From Ancylobacter pratisalsi (GTDB lineage Bacteria; Pseudomonadota; Alphaproteobacteria; Rhizobiales; Xanthobacteraceae), in the NCBI RefSeq assembly GCF_010669125.1, contig NZ_CP048631.1, positions 95,742 to 159,741 of the forward strand: a stretch of DNA of 64,000 nt, written 5' to 3'. The notes beneath the pieces are model-generated. The model did no database searches and was not told the DNA's origin. It saw nothing but the letters and a program-made list of their open reading frames with translations. Below are positions 34,823 to 43,639 of the stretch, one piece after another. Position 1 is the first letter of the stretch. Every line of letters begins with the position of its first letter. Both the position numbers and the translations under genes were made by a program.

Positions 34823-35366
34823 CCGCCAACGTTCGCCTGATGAGCTGTTCGAGTGGTGTCGGCGCGTCCCCTGCAAGACGCGCCGCGCGCTCCTGCGCGG
34901 CAAGAGCGCGCCTCAGCTTCTCCTTGACCGTGCCAAATCCCAAAACACTGACGACCAAAAGCTCGTGCTCAGTCACGCGAGCATCCCTCTCGATAAGGCG
35001 TGTTTTGATCAAGTGGTCAACGGTCGATGCGGGCACCGGCCACTGAAAGCTGTCGTCGGTTCGGGCCGATGCCCCCTCGCCCCGGATGAGCTTCGCGTTG
35101 TTCTGCACCATGTACAGAAGGACGCGGTATTGCGACGTCGTGAGGTGCACGGGTGCGGCCGGCGGCGTCATGTCGAGAACACGTCTTCCCTTCTCCGTCA
35201 GCTGGTCCGTGCTCTCGTCCAACCATCCCCTCCGATGACAGCTGCGGACAGCACAATTCCAATAGCCAACCGTGGCGCGCGAGGCTGGCCGGCCATGATC
35301 AAGCGGCCGGCCTTCCGAGGCGTTGACGAGAATCTTGCGTTGCGTCGGCGTGATCCGTGCGCTCAT
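34815..35366 (-). CDS. Possible DNA-binding protein downstream of traG
   Basis: This 183-residue protein has two winged-helix-like halves: PTQRKILVNASEGRPLD with LTEKGRRVLDM, and TTSQYRVLLYMVQNNAKLI with STVDHLIKTRLIERD. It may regulate transfer genes (inference). ATG 35366 follows GGAGG; GTG 35372 would overlap traG further. It is part of the leftward tra operon. Confidence 0.5.
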   Translation of the reverse strand: MSARITPTQRKILVNASEGRPLDHGRPASRATVGYWNCAVRSCHRRGWLDESTDQLTEKGRRVLDMTPPAAPVHLTTSQYRVLLYMVQNNAKLIRGEGASARTDDSFQWPVPASTVDHLIKTRLIERDARVTEHELLVVSVLGFGTVKEKLRRALAAQERAARLAGDAPTPLEQLIRRTLADG

Positions 35367-35368
35367 CG

Positions 35369-37288
35369 TCACTTTCCTCCCTTCGGAGCAAAGCGATTGG
35401 CCTCGGTGCGCGCCACCATGTCCGGGCGCCGGAAATAGATGGCGCGCCCGCAGCGCAGCGGCCGCTGCCCGGCCTTGATGATGATCTGATCGTCGCGGCG
35501 CATGTCCTGCAGGATTTCATGCGGCAGGATCAGCGCGCGGCGCTGATGGTTGATGCTCTCAGTCGCGCGGGTGGAACTGGCGAGCAGCCCCGCCTGCCGC
35601 GAACTCGATCCAACCTCGATCGTCATCTCGCCGCACAGGTCGGAAAGGCGCTTTGCCGTCTCGTGCGTTCCGACAGCGGCATAGGAGGTGAGCGCCGCGC
35701 TCTCGAACCAGGCTTGCGCGCCGGCGCGGCCGAAATGCCCCTCTATCTGTCCGACCGACTGATAGAACAGCATGAGGCTGATGCCGTATTTACGGCCTCG
35801 ATCACGTGCCTCCTCCAGCAGCTTCATGTAGCCGAGCAGTGAGGCTTCATCGACCAGGAACAGCACGCGGCGCCCCGTGCTGCCGTCCGCCTGGATCATC
35901 GCATTGAGCAGCGCGCCGATGATGACCCGGCCAATCCCCGGATAGCTCTTCAGCGTGTCCATACGCAGATTGAGAAACAGGTCAATCTTGCCACGCGACA
36001 GGTCGGCGGTCGTGAAGGTATCGCCACATACGAGGGAAGCGTAATTGCCGAGAGAGAGCCATTGCGTGTCCTTCGAGGCCGTCGAATAGACGCCCGAGAA
36101 GGTCTGTTCGGTCATGTTTGTGAAAACGCCCAGCGACTCCCGAACGAAATCCGGCTCGGCTTCATCCTCGACGATTTCACGCAGGAGAGCGATGAATGAC
36201 GGCTCCGGCCGACTGACGAGCTGGCGCAGGCTCCGCAGCGTTTTCTCGCCCTCGAAATTCGGCGAGAGCAGGATATAGGCGAGGATGCCCGTGAGCAGAT
36301 TGTGTGCCTGGTTCTGGAAATAGCTGCCGGTCGAGCTTTCGATCTTTCCACTCTCCGCGAGCAGCATGTGCGCGACCGCCGCAATGTCCTCTTCCTTGCG
36401 CGACGACGTCGCGATCCAGTCGAGAACATTGAACCCGATGGTCGGATCGGTCGGGTCCAGGACGAACACGCGGCGACCTGGGTTCATGTCGCGACGCGCC
36501 TTCACGAGCATGGGCGCAATCTCGGTCGACGGGTCGAAGCAGACGATCGGTTCGCGATAGGTCAGGCCGGTCGGGATGACGTTTGCCGTTGTCTTGAAGC
36601 CGCCCGATCCGGCGAGAAACAGCAGGTGGCCCGAGTCGTTGCCATAGCGGTAGCAGAGCAGAGGCGCGGTGCCGCCCCGGCCCCAACTGACCCGGTCGCC
36701 CGCCTCGAAATCAATCTCCGCGACCACATCCTTGTCGACGCGATATGCCTCTCCAAGGACAATCTCGCCATCGGCCGGAAAGAGCTTTTGCGCCTTACCG
36801 AGATCCATCCAGTCGGCATCACCGATCATGCCGCCCTTCACGCGCCTGACCCTATCGGGCACATGCGTGGAGAGCCGCGCGCCGAATCCGGCGAGCCCGA
36901 AGGCGACGACACCGCCGCCGATCACAAAGGCGCTGATGTAGCCGCTCAGCTCGTTGAAGCTCATGCCCTGTTCGGCATAGGGCGCGAGGCGCGCATATTC
37001 GCGCCAGGCATAGGCGAGCCCGACGCCGACGACGAGCAGCAGGTTGATGAGCGCGAGCGGCATGCGCTTGTGGCGGGGCAGCAGCGCCACGACCGCGAGG
37101 CCGAACAGCGGCGGCAGTATGAAGTTCACCAGCGGCGTGGCGCGCATGAACCAATAGTGCGGCTGGCCGGAGAGATCGGCGGCCAGATCGGGCCACATGG
37201 TGTCCGTCACGAAGATGCAGAAGGCGAGCACCGACGCAGGTAGGAGCGCCCACGCGAGCGTGGGGTCTTTCCAGTTGATGTTGTGCAT
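35369..37288 (-). CDS. traG: Conjugative coupling protein TraG/VirD4
   Basis: This 639-residue T4SS coupling ATPase has about four N-terminal membrane segments (WALLPASVLAFCIFV; PLVNFILPPLFGLAVVALLP), Walker A GSGGFKTT at about 225 and Walker B RRVLFLVDEASLL at about 475. It brings the relaxase-DNA complex to the secretion channel. I start it at ATG 37288, after GAGGAAC; ATG 37336 has no ribosome-binding site. No trb/virB genes are in the window, so the channel must be encoded elsewhere or supplied by another element. Confidence 0.9.
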   Translation of the reverse strand: MHNINWKDPTLAWALLPASVLAFCIFVTDTMWPDLAADLSGQPHYWFMRATPLVNFILPPLFGLAVVALLPRHKRMPLALINLLLVVGVGLAYAWREYARLAPYAEQGMSFNELSGYISAFVIGGGVVAFGLAGFGARLSTHVPDRVRRVKGGMIGDADWMDLGKAQKLFPADGEIVLGEAYRVDKDVVAEIDFEAGDRVSWGRGGTAPLLCYRYGNDSGHLLFLAGSGGFKTTANVIPTGLTYREPIVCFDPSTEIAPMLVKARRDMNPGRRVFVLDPTDPTIGFNVLDWIATSSRKEEDIAAVAHMLLAESGKIESSTGSYFQNQAHNLLTGILAYILLSPNFEGEKTLRSLRQLVSRPEPSFIALLREIVEDEAEPDFVRESLGVFTNMTEQTFSGVYSTASKDTQWLSLGNYASLVCGDTFTTADLSRGKIDLFLNLRMDTLKSYPGIGRVIIGALLNAMIQADGSTGRRVLFLVDEASLLGYMKLLEEARDRGRKYGISLMLFYQSVGQIEGHFGRAGAQAWFESAALTSYAAVGTHETAKRLSDLCGEMTIEVGSSSRQAGLLASSTRATESINHQRRALILPHEILQDMRRDDQIIIKAGQRPLRCGRAIYFRRPDMVARTEANRFAPKGGK

Positions 37289-37359
37289 GTCGTTCCTCGA
37301 AAACGCGCCCGGCGAGGCCGGCGCTGCGTCATCCATTGCGCAGCGCCGGCCGGCCTCGA

Positions 37360-37605
37360 TCAGCTCAGGCGCGGTGATGGCGTCACGGACGGTTCGTCCG
37401 TATCAGTGGCCGGCGCCGCGTCCCCGAAGGCCGCGCCGCCAAGTGCTCGCATTTCGCGCCAGCGCGGATCGTCCGGCGTCAAGCGTGCCGCGCTCACCAG
37501 GGCGCCGAGAATGAAAGCGCGATCCGCGCCGCGCAGCCCGGCCTTCACGACCAGGCCGCCGAGCGCGATTTTCTCGCGCACATCCTTGCGGCGTTCATCG
37601 AGCAT
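37360..37605 (-). CDS. traD: Conjugal transfer protein TraD
   Basis: This 81-residue protein matches TraD of Ti-type plasmids, with the core DVREKIALGGLVVKAGLR. It sits between traC and traG as in the traCDG operon of Agrobacterium. ATG 37605 follows GAGGAGAAG. TraD proteins are small accessory factors for DNA processing; the biochemical role is not settled. Confidence 0.85.
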   Translation of the reverse strand: MLDERRKDVREKIALGGLVVKAGLRGADRAFILGALVSAARLTPDDPRWREMRALGGAAFGDAAPATDTDEPSVTPSPRLS

Positions 37606-37645
37606 GAGGCTTCTCCTCTTCCACCTCAGTTCAAGGATTGCGCGG

Positions 37646-37930
37646 TCATTGAGTGCCAGCGTGGTCAGCGGCCTTTGCCGGCGACGGTGCTTCAATCCCT
37701 GAATTCGCAGGCGCCAGCCGAGGGCGAAATCGCGCGGCTACCTCAGCGAAGGCGGCCTTCAGCTCCTCGTCGGTCTGTTCAAACTCGCCCAGCCCCGCCG
37801 CCAGCGCGAGCCGGCCGAGGCGTTCCGCCTGCTTGGCCTGGAGTTCCCTGCGCTTGCGGTGCAGCTCCTGAATCTGAGCATCGATATCGACAATGCTGGT
37901 CATTCTATTGGCGGATCGAATGCGGCTCAT
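37646..37930 (-). CDS. traC: Conjugal transfer protein TraC
   Basis: This protein of about 94 residues starts MSRIRSANRMTSIVDIDAQI, then a helical region (LHRKRRELQAKQAERLGRLA) and LAAGLGEFEQTDEELKAAFA. This matches TraC of Ti plasmids, a relaxosome accessory protein encoded beside oriT. ATG 37930 follows AGGGAAG; ATG 37903 is the alternative, and the frame open to 38032 would run into the oriT region. Confidence 0.82.
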   Translation of the reverse strand: MSRIRSANRMTSIVDIDAQIQELHRKRRELQAKQAERLGRLALAAGLGEFEQTDEELKAAFAEVAARFRPRLAPANSGIEAPSPAKAADHAGTQ

Positions 37931-37995
37931 AAGCGTGACTTCCCTTTCACTTATCGAAGGCAATGGGAAGACCGTAAATGACCAAACGCAGCTCT

Positions 37996-38083
37996 CCAAA
38001 GCTTTGGCGGACCTATACAGGTTGCAGGCCAACTATTTTTTCAGGGGCGCCTTTCGGGCGCCATCGCCGGCACATGTGCCGGC
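37996..38083. promoter_or_regulatory. Palindromes in the traC-traA intergenic region
   Basis: Three dyads lie in 90 bp: CCAAAGCTTTGG (37996-38007), GGCGCC-TTTCG-GGCGCC (38046-38062) and a perfect 18-bp palindrome GCCGGCACATGTGCCGGC (38066-38083). CCTATACAGG (38012-38021) lies between them. In Ti plasmids this interval holds divergent tra promoters and regulator boxes, so these are candidate operators or relaxosome-protein sites. Confidence 0.55.
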
Positions 38084-38117
38084 TCTTGGAGCGGAGTGGG
38101 CTTGCCCACGAAGACTA

Positions 38118-38150
38118 CAAGCGCAATATGTGTCGCGTTGCGACGTTGCG
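38118..38150 (-). other. oriT candidate (Ti/RSF1010-like nic region)
   Basis: On the minus strand a 5-bp inverted repeat, GTCGC-AAC-GCGAC (38144 down to 38132), is followed by ACATATTGCG/CTTG. This resembles the Ti oriT core (stem, then a TATAATTGCG/CCCT-like nick) and the RSF1010 pattern, as I recall them. The predicted nick is between 38122 and 38121. The location between traC and traA is the same as in Ti plasmids. The minus strand from 38121 leftward would be the transferred strand. Confidence 0.7.
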
Positions 38151-38171
38151 GCCCTGGTGCTAGGATGACCC

Positions 38172-41100
38172 ATGGCGATCGGGTACGCACGGTTCACATT
38201 CGTAGGTAGTCGAAGCGGCGGAAGCGCCGTTGCGGCCGCCGCGTATCGTCATCGTGCCGCCATGACGGACAGGCGCCTGAATAAGCCGGTGTCCTTCACG
38301 CATAAGGCCCGCGACCTCGATCATGAAGAGATCAGCCTGCCGCCCGATGCGCCGGAATGGATGAGGGCGCTTGTCGAGGGTCGCTCGATCGCGAAGGCGA
38401 GCGAAGAGTTATGGAACGCGGCCCAGGGCGCGGAAGTACGCGCCGATGCTCAGCTCGCCCGAGAGCTTTTGCTGGCGCTCCCGGTGGAGCTGTCACTCGA
38501 CCAGAACATCGCCCTAGTGCGCGAGTTCGTCGAGACGCATCTGACGTCCAAGGGCATTGTCGCGGATTGGGTGATCCACGGCACGAAGGACAACCCGCAT
38601 GTGCATCTGATGCACACGATCCGGCCTCTGACGCCTGAGGGGTTCGGCCCGAAGGTCAGTCCTGTTCTTGGCGAGGACGGCAAGCCGTTGCGCGTGGCGA
38701 CGACGGCTCGACCCGAGGGGCAGATCGTCTATCAGCCGTTCGTGGGGGAGCGTTCGGTCGACCGGACGTGGAAACTCGGATGGGCCGAGACGGCGAACCG
38801 CCATCTGGCGCTTGCCGGTCACGACATCCAGATCGACATGCGCTCCTATGTGGAACGCGGGCTCGACATCAAGCCGCAGCGCCATCTTGGAACGACCTTG
38901 GCGGCCATGGTGCGCGAGGGCAAAGCGACGCACTTCGCGCCGGCGCGCGAGGCTGAACGTCAGCAGACGGCCGACCGTCTTGCGGCCGATCCGTCCCAGC
39001 TGATCACGCTGATAAGCGACCAGCAGTCGACGTTCACAGAGCAGGATATCGCTCGCGCGCTGCATCGCCATGTCGACGACATCGCGGTGTTCCAGAACAT
39101 CAAGGCCGCCGTTCTGCAAAGCCCCGAGCTGTGCCTGTTGCGTCCGGCCGTGCCGGCGGACAAGTCGATTGGCCGCAAGGCCGAGCCCGCCATTTACACC
39201 ACGCGCGAGATGATGAAGGTGGAGCACGGCATGGCGGAAGCCGCCGACCGGCTCGCCGCTGTTCGCCGCTTCGGCGTCAGCGAGAAGGTGGTGATGAAGG
39301 CCGTTCGCGCCGTCGAGACGAAAGACGCTTCGCGTCCGTTCCGTTTCGACGAGGAACAGGTTGAGGCCGTCCGCCACGTCACCGGAAACAGCGCGATTGC
39401 CGCCGTCGTCGGCTATGCCGGCGCGGGTAAATCTACCTTGCTGGAAGCGGCCCGTGTGGCGTGGACGGATGAGGGGCGCCGGGTGTTCGGCGCGGCCCTG
39501 TCCGGCAAGGCGGCGGAAGGTCTTGAGGAAAGCTCCGGCATCGCCTCGCGCACTCTCGCGTCGTGGGAACTTGCGTGGAAGAACGGCAACGCGCCGCTGC
39601 AGAAGGGCGACGTTTTCGTCATCGACGAGGCCGGCATGGTGTCGTCGCGCCAGCTCGCGCGGTTCGTCACCGCCGTGGAAGAGGCCGGCGCGAAACTGGT
39701 GCTTGTGGGCGATGCCCAGCAGCTCCAACCGATCCAGGCCGGCGCGGCGTTCCGCGCCATCATTGACCGTATTGGGGCCAAGCACCTTGTCGGCGTGCGC
39801 CGTCAGCGCGAGGACTGGATGCAGGAGGCGTCGCGCAACTTCGCCAGCGGCAATGCCGAGAAGTTCGGCCAGGCGCTTGCCGCCTATAACGAGCACGGCG
39901 CCGTACGGCAGGCGGACACTCAGGACACGGCGCGGGCCGCGCTGGTGGCGGACTGGACGCAGCGGCGGGCCGAGGTGAAGACGCAGAAGGAAGCCAAGGG
40001 CGAGACGCTACGCGGCGACGAGCTGATCGTGCTGGCGCACACCAATGCCAATGTTCGCGCACTCAATGAAAGCCTGCGCGGCGTGCTTCAGCAGGCCGGC
40101 GAACTGTCCGAGGCGCGCAGCTTCACCACGCAGACGGGCACCCGCGAGTTCGCCGCCGGCGACCGCATGCTGTTCCTGGAGAATGCGAGCTTCACAGAGC
40201 CGACCGCGCCGCAGCTGGAGCGCCAGAGCGTCAAGAACGGTATGCTCGGAACGGTCGTTGCGACCGCGGACGAGGCGGGCAATCCGCGCCTGACCGTGAG
40301 CCTCGATGCCGGCCGCGAGGTGACGTTCACAACCGACACCTATCGCAACATCGACCATGGCTATGCGACCACGATTCACAAATCGCAGGGCGCGACCGTC
40401 GATCATGCCTTCGTGCTGGCGTCGTCGATGATGGACCAGCATCTGACCTATGTGGCGATGAGCCGTCATCGCCATAGCGTCACGATGTATGCGGCACAGG
40501 ACGAGTTCTCCAACCCGCGCGCCGGCCGTCTGGTCGCGCACGGGCCGGCGCCCTATGAGCACGAACCGTCGAACAAGATGAGCTACTTCGTGACGCTGGA
40601 GAACGACAAGGGCGTGCGCAACACGGTGTGGGGTGTCGACCTTGAGCGCGCCTTGCAGGCGAGCGGTGCCGAGCCCGGTACGAAGATCGAGCTTCAGCAT
40701 CTGGGCTCCCAGCCCGTCACCCTGCCCGATGGCACGCTCACACATCGCAATGAGTGGCAGGTACGCGATGCGGCCAGCGTGACCTTCGAGCAGATCGAAA
40801 AGCAGCTCTCGCGTTCCGGCGCCAAGACGACGACGCTCGATTTTGAGAATGAGCCGCTGTACCGCGATCATGCGAACGCCTTCCTGGAGCGTCGCGGCTT
40901 CGAGGTGTTGCGCGACATCGGGCCGGCGCTCGCGGCCGTTGTCGAGAAGCAGGCGGCGCGGCTTGCCCAGCATCGCGAAGCGCTCGCGGATTTGTGGAGC
41001 CGTGCCGAGCACGCATTCCAGCGGATCGGTATCGGCCGTGCGGCCGAAACGGTCCCGGTAGTCGCGACCGACATTCACAAGACGGCCGCGGTTGTCGCCG

Positions 41101-42704
41101 AGGATCGGATCGGGCCGGAGCGCCCCGCCCTCATTGCGGGTGCGAGGGAGCACGCCGGGCCGCTGATTGAGGCGGCCCGGGCGCGCTTCCTGCAGAGTGC
41201 CGAGGCGCGCGACAATGACGCCGAACTGACGGCCCGGCTGGCGCGGATCTACCGCAATCCCGAGGGCGCGCGGCAGGCGATCACGGGTGCGGCGCTGCGC
41301 CTGCAGGGTGACACGGCGCGGCTGTCCGAACAGGTTGTTCAGCGCCCGCAGAGCTTCGGCGGTTTGCGCGGATCGAGCCGCCTCATTGACGGCCGCACTG
41401 CCCGTTCGCAGCGTGAGGAAGCCATGCTTGCGGTCCCCGAGGTGGCGACGCTCGCGCGCATGCAGGCCATTGCCTGGCGCAACACCGAGGCCCGGCATGT
41501 CGCGGCCGAAGAGCGCCGGCGTGAGGCGATGGGTGTCGCCATTCCGGCGCTTACACAGAGGGCGGTGCAGCAGCTCGACACGCTGCGCTCGCTGCGCCAG
41601 CAGGGCGGCGAGGATGCGTGGCGCAAGGGCGTGGACATGCTGCGCCAGGATGCCGGCCTCATGTCGGAAATCCGCGCCGTGAACAACGCGCTTAATGCCC
41701 GTTACGGGTTTGCCGCGTTCACAGACAAGGCTGACGAGCTGGCCGCGCGCACGATCGAGGAACGCACGCCGGCCGAGGGACGAAAGGCGCTTGCCGAGGA
41801 AGCGCCGCGCCTGTCCGAGGTGCGCGCGGTATCGACCGCGCTGCAACTGGCCGAGAGGCGCGAGCAGGCTCGGGTGGCGAAGGTCGACCAGGTGCCGGCG
41901 GCGCCGGCGGTCATTGCCACCCCGGCCATTCCGGCGCCGACCGAGAAGCCCGCGCCCATGTTCGCCGCTGTCACCAGCTTCAGCGAGAGCGTCGAGCAGG
42001 TCGCCACGCGGCGCGCCTTGGCGCGGCCGCATGTCGAAAAGGATCTTGCCGAACTCGCGGCCGAGGCCCGTAAGGTCTGGACCGATCCGACCCGCGCCGT
42101 CGCGACGATCCGCGCGCGTATCGAGGCCGGGACGGGCGCGCAGCTTCGCCAAGAAATTTCCCAGACCCCGGAAGCCTTCGGCGAGCTTCGTGGCTCGGGG
42201 CGCATGCTGGACCGCTTCAGCGCCGCCGGCGCCGAGCGCAAAGCCGCGCTCGATGCCGTCGCCCATGTCGGCGCCGTCGCGTTTGCTCTGCAGAGCAATC
42301 TCGCGAACTATCGCGCCCAGGAGGTCAAGGCCGAGACCGAGAACCGTTCCCGCATGGCGATCGAGGTGCCGGGCTTCACGCCGGCCGCACAGAGCGCCAT
42401 CGAGCAGGTCCGGGGCGCGACAGACTCCAAGGCACGCCAGCAGGTCGTCGCCGGCATGAGCCTTGAGGTTCGGGCCGAGATCGCACAGGTGGACAAGGCG
42501 CTACGTGCCCGCTTCGGCAACTACACCGGCGCCAAGGATCACGAGCTGGCGCACCGCGTCCCCACCGAGCAACAGGGGCGCCTCGCAGCGAGCAGGGCGG
42601 CGATGTCTGCCACGAACGCGACGATCACCGCCGGCCATAATCTGCAGCATGAGCAGGAGCGGCTGCAGCGTGGTCAAACACGCGGCATCACGCCCAGCAT
42701 GTGA
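38172..42704 (+). CDS. traA: Conjugative relaxase/helicase TraA (MOBQ) with C-terminal BID-like repeats
   Basis: The protein has 1510 residues. Residues 1-230 form the MobA/MobL relaxase (YARFTFVGSRSGGSAVAAAA; metal motif NPHVHLMH near 143). RecD-like helicase motifs follow (VVGYAGAGKSTLLEA near 414; VFVIDEAGM; ATTIHKSQGATVDH). The C-terminal part has two segments, about 1020-1130 and 1295-1400, that resemble BID domains (YRNPEGARQAI..FGGLRGS; WTDPTRAVATI..FGELRGS), the T4SS delivery signal of many alphaproteobacterial relaxases. TraA nicks oriT and unwinds the plasmid. ATG 38172 follows AGGATGA, 22 bp after the oriT candidate. Confidence 0.92.
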   Translation: MAIGYARFTFVGSRSGGSAVAAAAYRHRAAMTDRRLNKPVSFTHKARDLDHEEISLPPDAPEWMRALVEGRSIAKASEELWNAAQGAEVRADAQLARELLLALPVELSLDQNIALVREFVETHLTSKGIVADWVIHGTKDNPHVHLMHTIRPLTPEGFGPKVSPVLGEDGKPLRVATTARPEGQIVYQPFVGERSVDRTWKLGWAETANRHLALAGHDIQIDMRSYVERGLDIKPQRHLGTTLAAMVREGKATHFAPAREAERQQTADRLAADPSQLITLISDQQSTFTEQDIARALHRHVDDIAVFQNIKAAVLQSPELCLLRPAVPADKSIGRKAEPAIYTTREMMKVEHGMAEAADRLAAVRRFGVSEKVVMKAVRAVETKDASRPFRFDEEQVEAVRHVTGNSAIAAVVGYAGAGKSTLLEAARVAWTDEGRRVFGAALSGKAAEGLEESSGIASRTLASWELAWKNGNAPLQKGDVFVIDEAGMVSSRQLARFVTAVEEAGAKLVLVGDAQQLQPIQAGAAFRAIIDRIGAKHLVGVRRQREDWMQEASRNFASGNAEKFGQALAAYNEHGAVRQADTQDTARAALVADWTQRRAEVKTQKEAKGETLRGDELIVLAHTNANVRALNESLRGVLQQAGELSEARSFTTQTGTREFAAGDRMLFLENASFTEPTAPQLERQSVKNGMLGTVVATADEAGNPRLTVSLDAGREVTFTTDTYRNIDHGYATTIHKSQGATVDHAFVLASSMMDQHLTYVAMSRHRHSVTMYAAQDEFSNPRAGRLVAHGPAPYEHEPSNKMSYFVTLENDKGVRNTVWGVDLERALQASGAEPGTKIELQHLGSQPVTLPDGTLTHRNEWQVRDAASVTFEQIEKQLSRSGAKTTTLDFENEPLYRDHANAFLERRGFEVLRDIGPALAAVVEKQAARLAQHREALADLWSRAEHAFQRIGIGRAAETVPVVATDIHKTAAVVAEDRIGPERPALIAGAREHAGPLIEAARARFLQSAEARDNDAELTARLARIYRNPEGARQAITGAALRLQGDTARLSEQVVQRPQSFGGLRGSSRLIDGRTARSQREEAMLAVPEVATLARMQAIAWRNTEARHVAAEERRREAMGVAIPALTQRAVQQLDTLRSLRQQGGEDAWRKGVDMLRQDAGLMSEIRAVNNALNARYGFAAFTDKADELAARTIEERTPAEGRKALAEEAPRLSEVRAVSTALQLAERREQARVAKVDQVPAAPAVIATPAIPAPTEKPAPMFAAVTSFSESVEQVATRRALARPHVEKDLAELAAEARKVWTDPTRAVATIRARIEAGTGAQLRQEISQTPEAFGELRGSGRMLDRFSAAGAERKAALDAVAHVGAVAFALQSNLANYRAQEVKAETENRSRMAIEVPGFTPAAQSAIEQVRGATDSKARQQVVAGMSLEVRAEIAQVDKALRARFGNYTGAKDHELAHRVPTEQQGRLAASRAAMSATNATITAGHNLQHEQERLQRGQTRGITPSM

Positions 42705-42726
42705 CACACCCTAAAGGGAAACGCCC

Positions 42727-43440
42727 TTGATGATCGCGCAGTCCTACACGATCGCCCCGACGCTGATGGCGGCTACGACGCTGCCGGACCTTTCCGACGC
42801 CGTGATCCAGCAACGCGCACGAGAAGCGCCCAGGGCACAGGGCGCGCGCGTCGCTGCTGAAGGTCTCAGCGAACTCGCCTATCGGGACAGGGCGGCAATA
42901 CAGGCGACGCTCGACACCATCGCGGCGGCTGACAACCCGGCCGCCACGGCTCGCGACCGCGCCAGGTCTATCGAGGCCGATCCCGAAGCTATCGGCGCCC
43001 TTCCCGGCCGCGCCGGCACCTTCTGGCGGAAAGAGGACGAGGAGCGGCGCGAGGCCAAAGGCGCCGTGGTCGACCTCGCTATGGCCGTCGAAAAGTACGG
43101 CGACGCCCTCGCCTATGAGCGTTCCGAAATCCAGCGCGCGCACCGCGCCGAACAAGCCCGGCTTTCGACACCGATTCCAGCGCCCTCGCGCGAGCTGGCG
43201 GTTGTGCTCACCCAGCCAGTCGGCAAGGCGGTCGAAGTCCTGCAGAAGGATCGGACGCTCGCTGACGAGCTGGTGAAGATCGTCGAGGCGGGCCGCCGGC
43301 GCCTCAGCGCGGACGATCTACGCGAGCCCGGGCGCGTGCCCGATACCTACCGTCATGCGGCCATGCTGCGCGACATGCACCAACAGCATGCCCGCCAGCA
43401 GACGCTCGGCCGTGAGATAGGGCCGGTTCTCACGCGGTAG
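42727..43440 (+). CDS. BID-domain-like protein next to traA
   Basis: The protein has 237 residues. Residues 50-150 repeat the pattern of the TraA C-terminal segments: DNPAATARDRARSIEADPEA, then IGALPGRAG and a long helix (AVEKYGDALAYERSEIQRAH). BID domains guide proteins through VirB/D4-type secretion systems. A separate gene with this domain directly after the relaxase could encode a protein sent into recipients (inference). The remaining 80 residues have no recognised domain. It follows traA by 22 bp and is probably co-transcribed. Confidence 0.6.
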   Translation: MMIAQSYTIAPTLMAATTLPDLSDAVIQQRAREAPRAQGARVAAEGLSELAYRDRAAIQATLDTIAAADNPAATARDRARSIEADPEAIGALPGRAGTFWRKEDEERREAKGAVVDLAMAVEKYGDALAYERSEIQRAHRAEQARLSTPIPAPSRELAVVLTQPVGKAVEVLQKDRTLADELVKIVEAGRRRLSADDLREPGRVPDTYRHAAMLRDMHQQHARQQTLGREIGPVLTR

Positions 43441-43639
43441 CGCGGCTATTGGGCGAGGCCATCTCGATGCCGTTGTTGGACGCCAATTTCCCGGCCGCTT
43501 CGTCCGGCACGCGAAACACCGGCGCTGATGCACGGTTCGCCGCATCTCTGGAAATTGCGTGATAGCCGCGCTTTCGCTTGCTGCGCAGCAGCCCTAAAAA
43601 CAGCTGGACTGGCCTGCTGCCGGTTCTGTGGACACGAGG

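Noticed and set aside
43467..43562. 31-codon frame MPLLDANFPAASSGT... after the BID gene
   Set aside because: It has an ATG after GAGG but no homology, no partner copy and weak coding signals; it is probably chance sequence before the IS.
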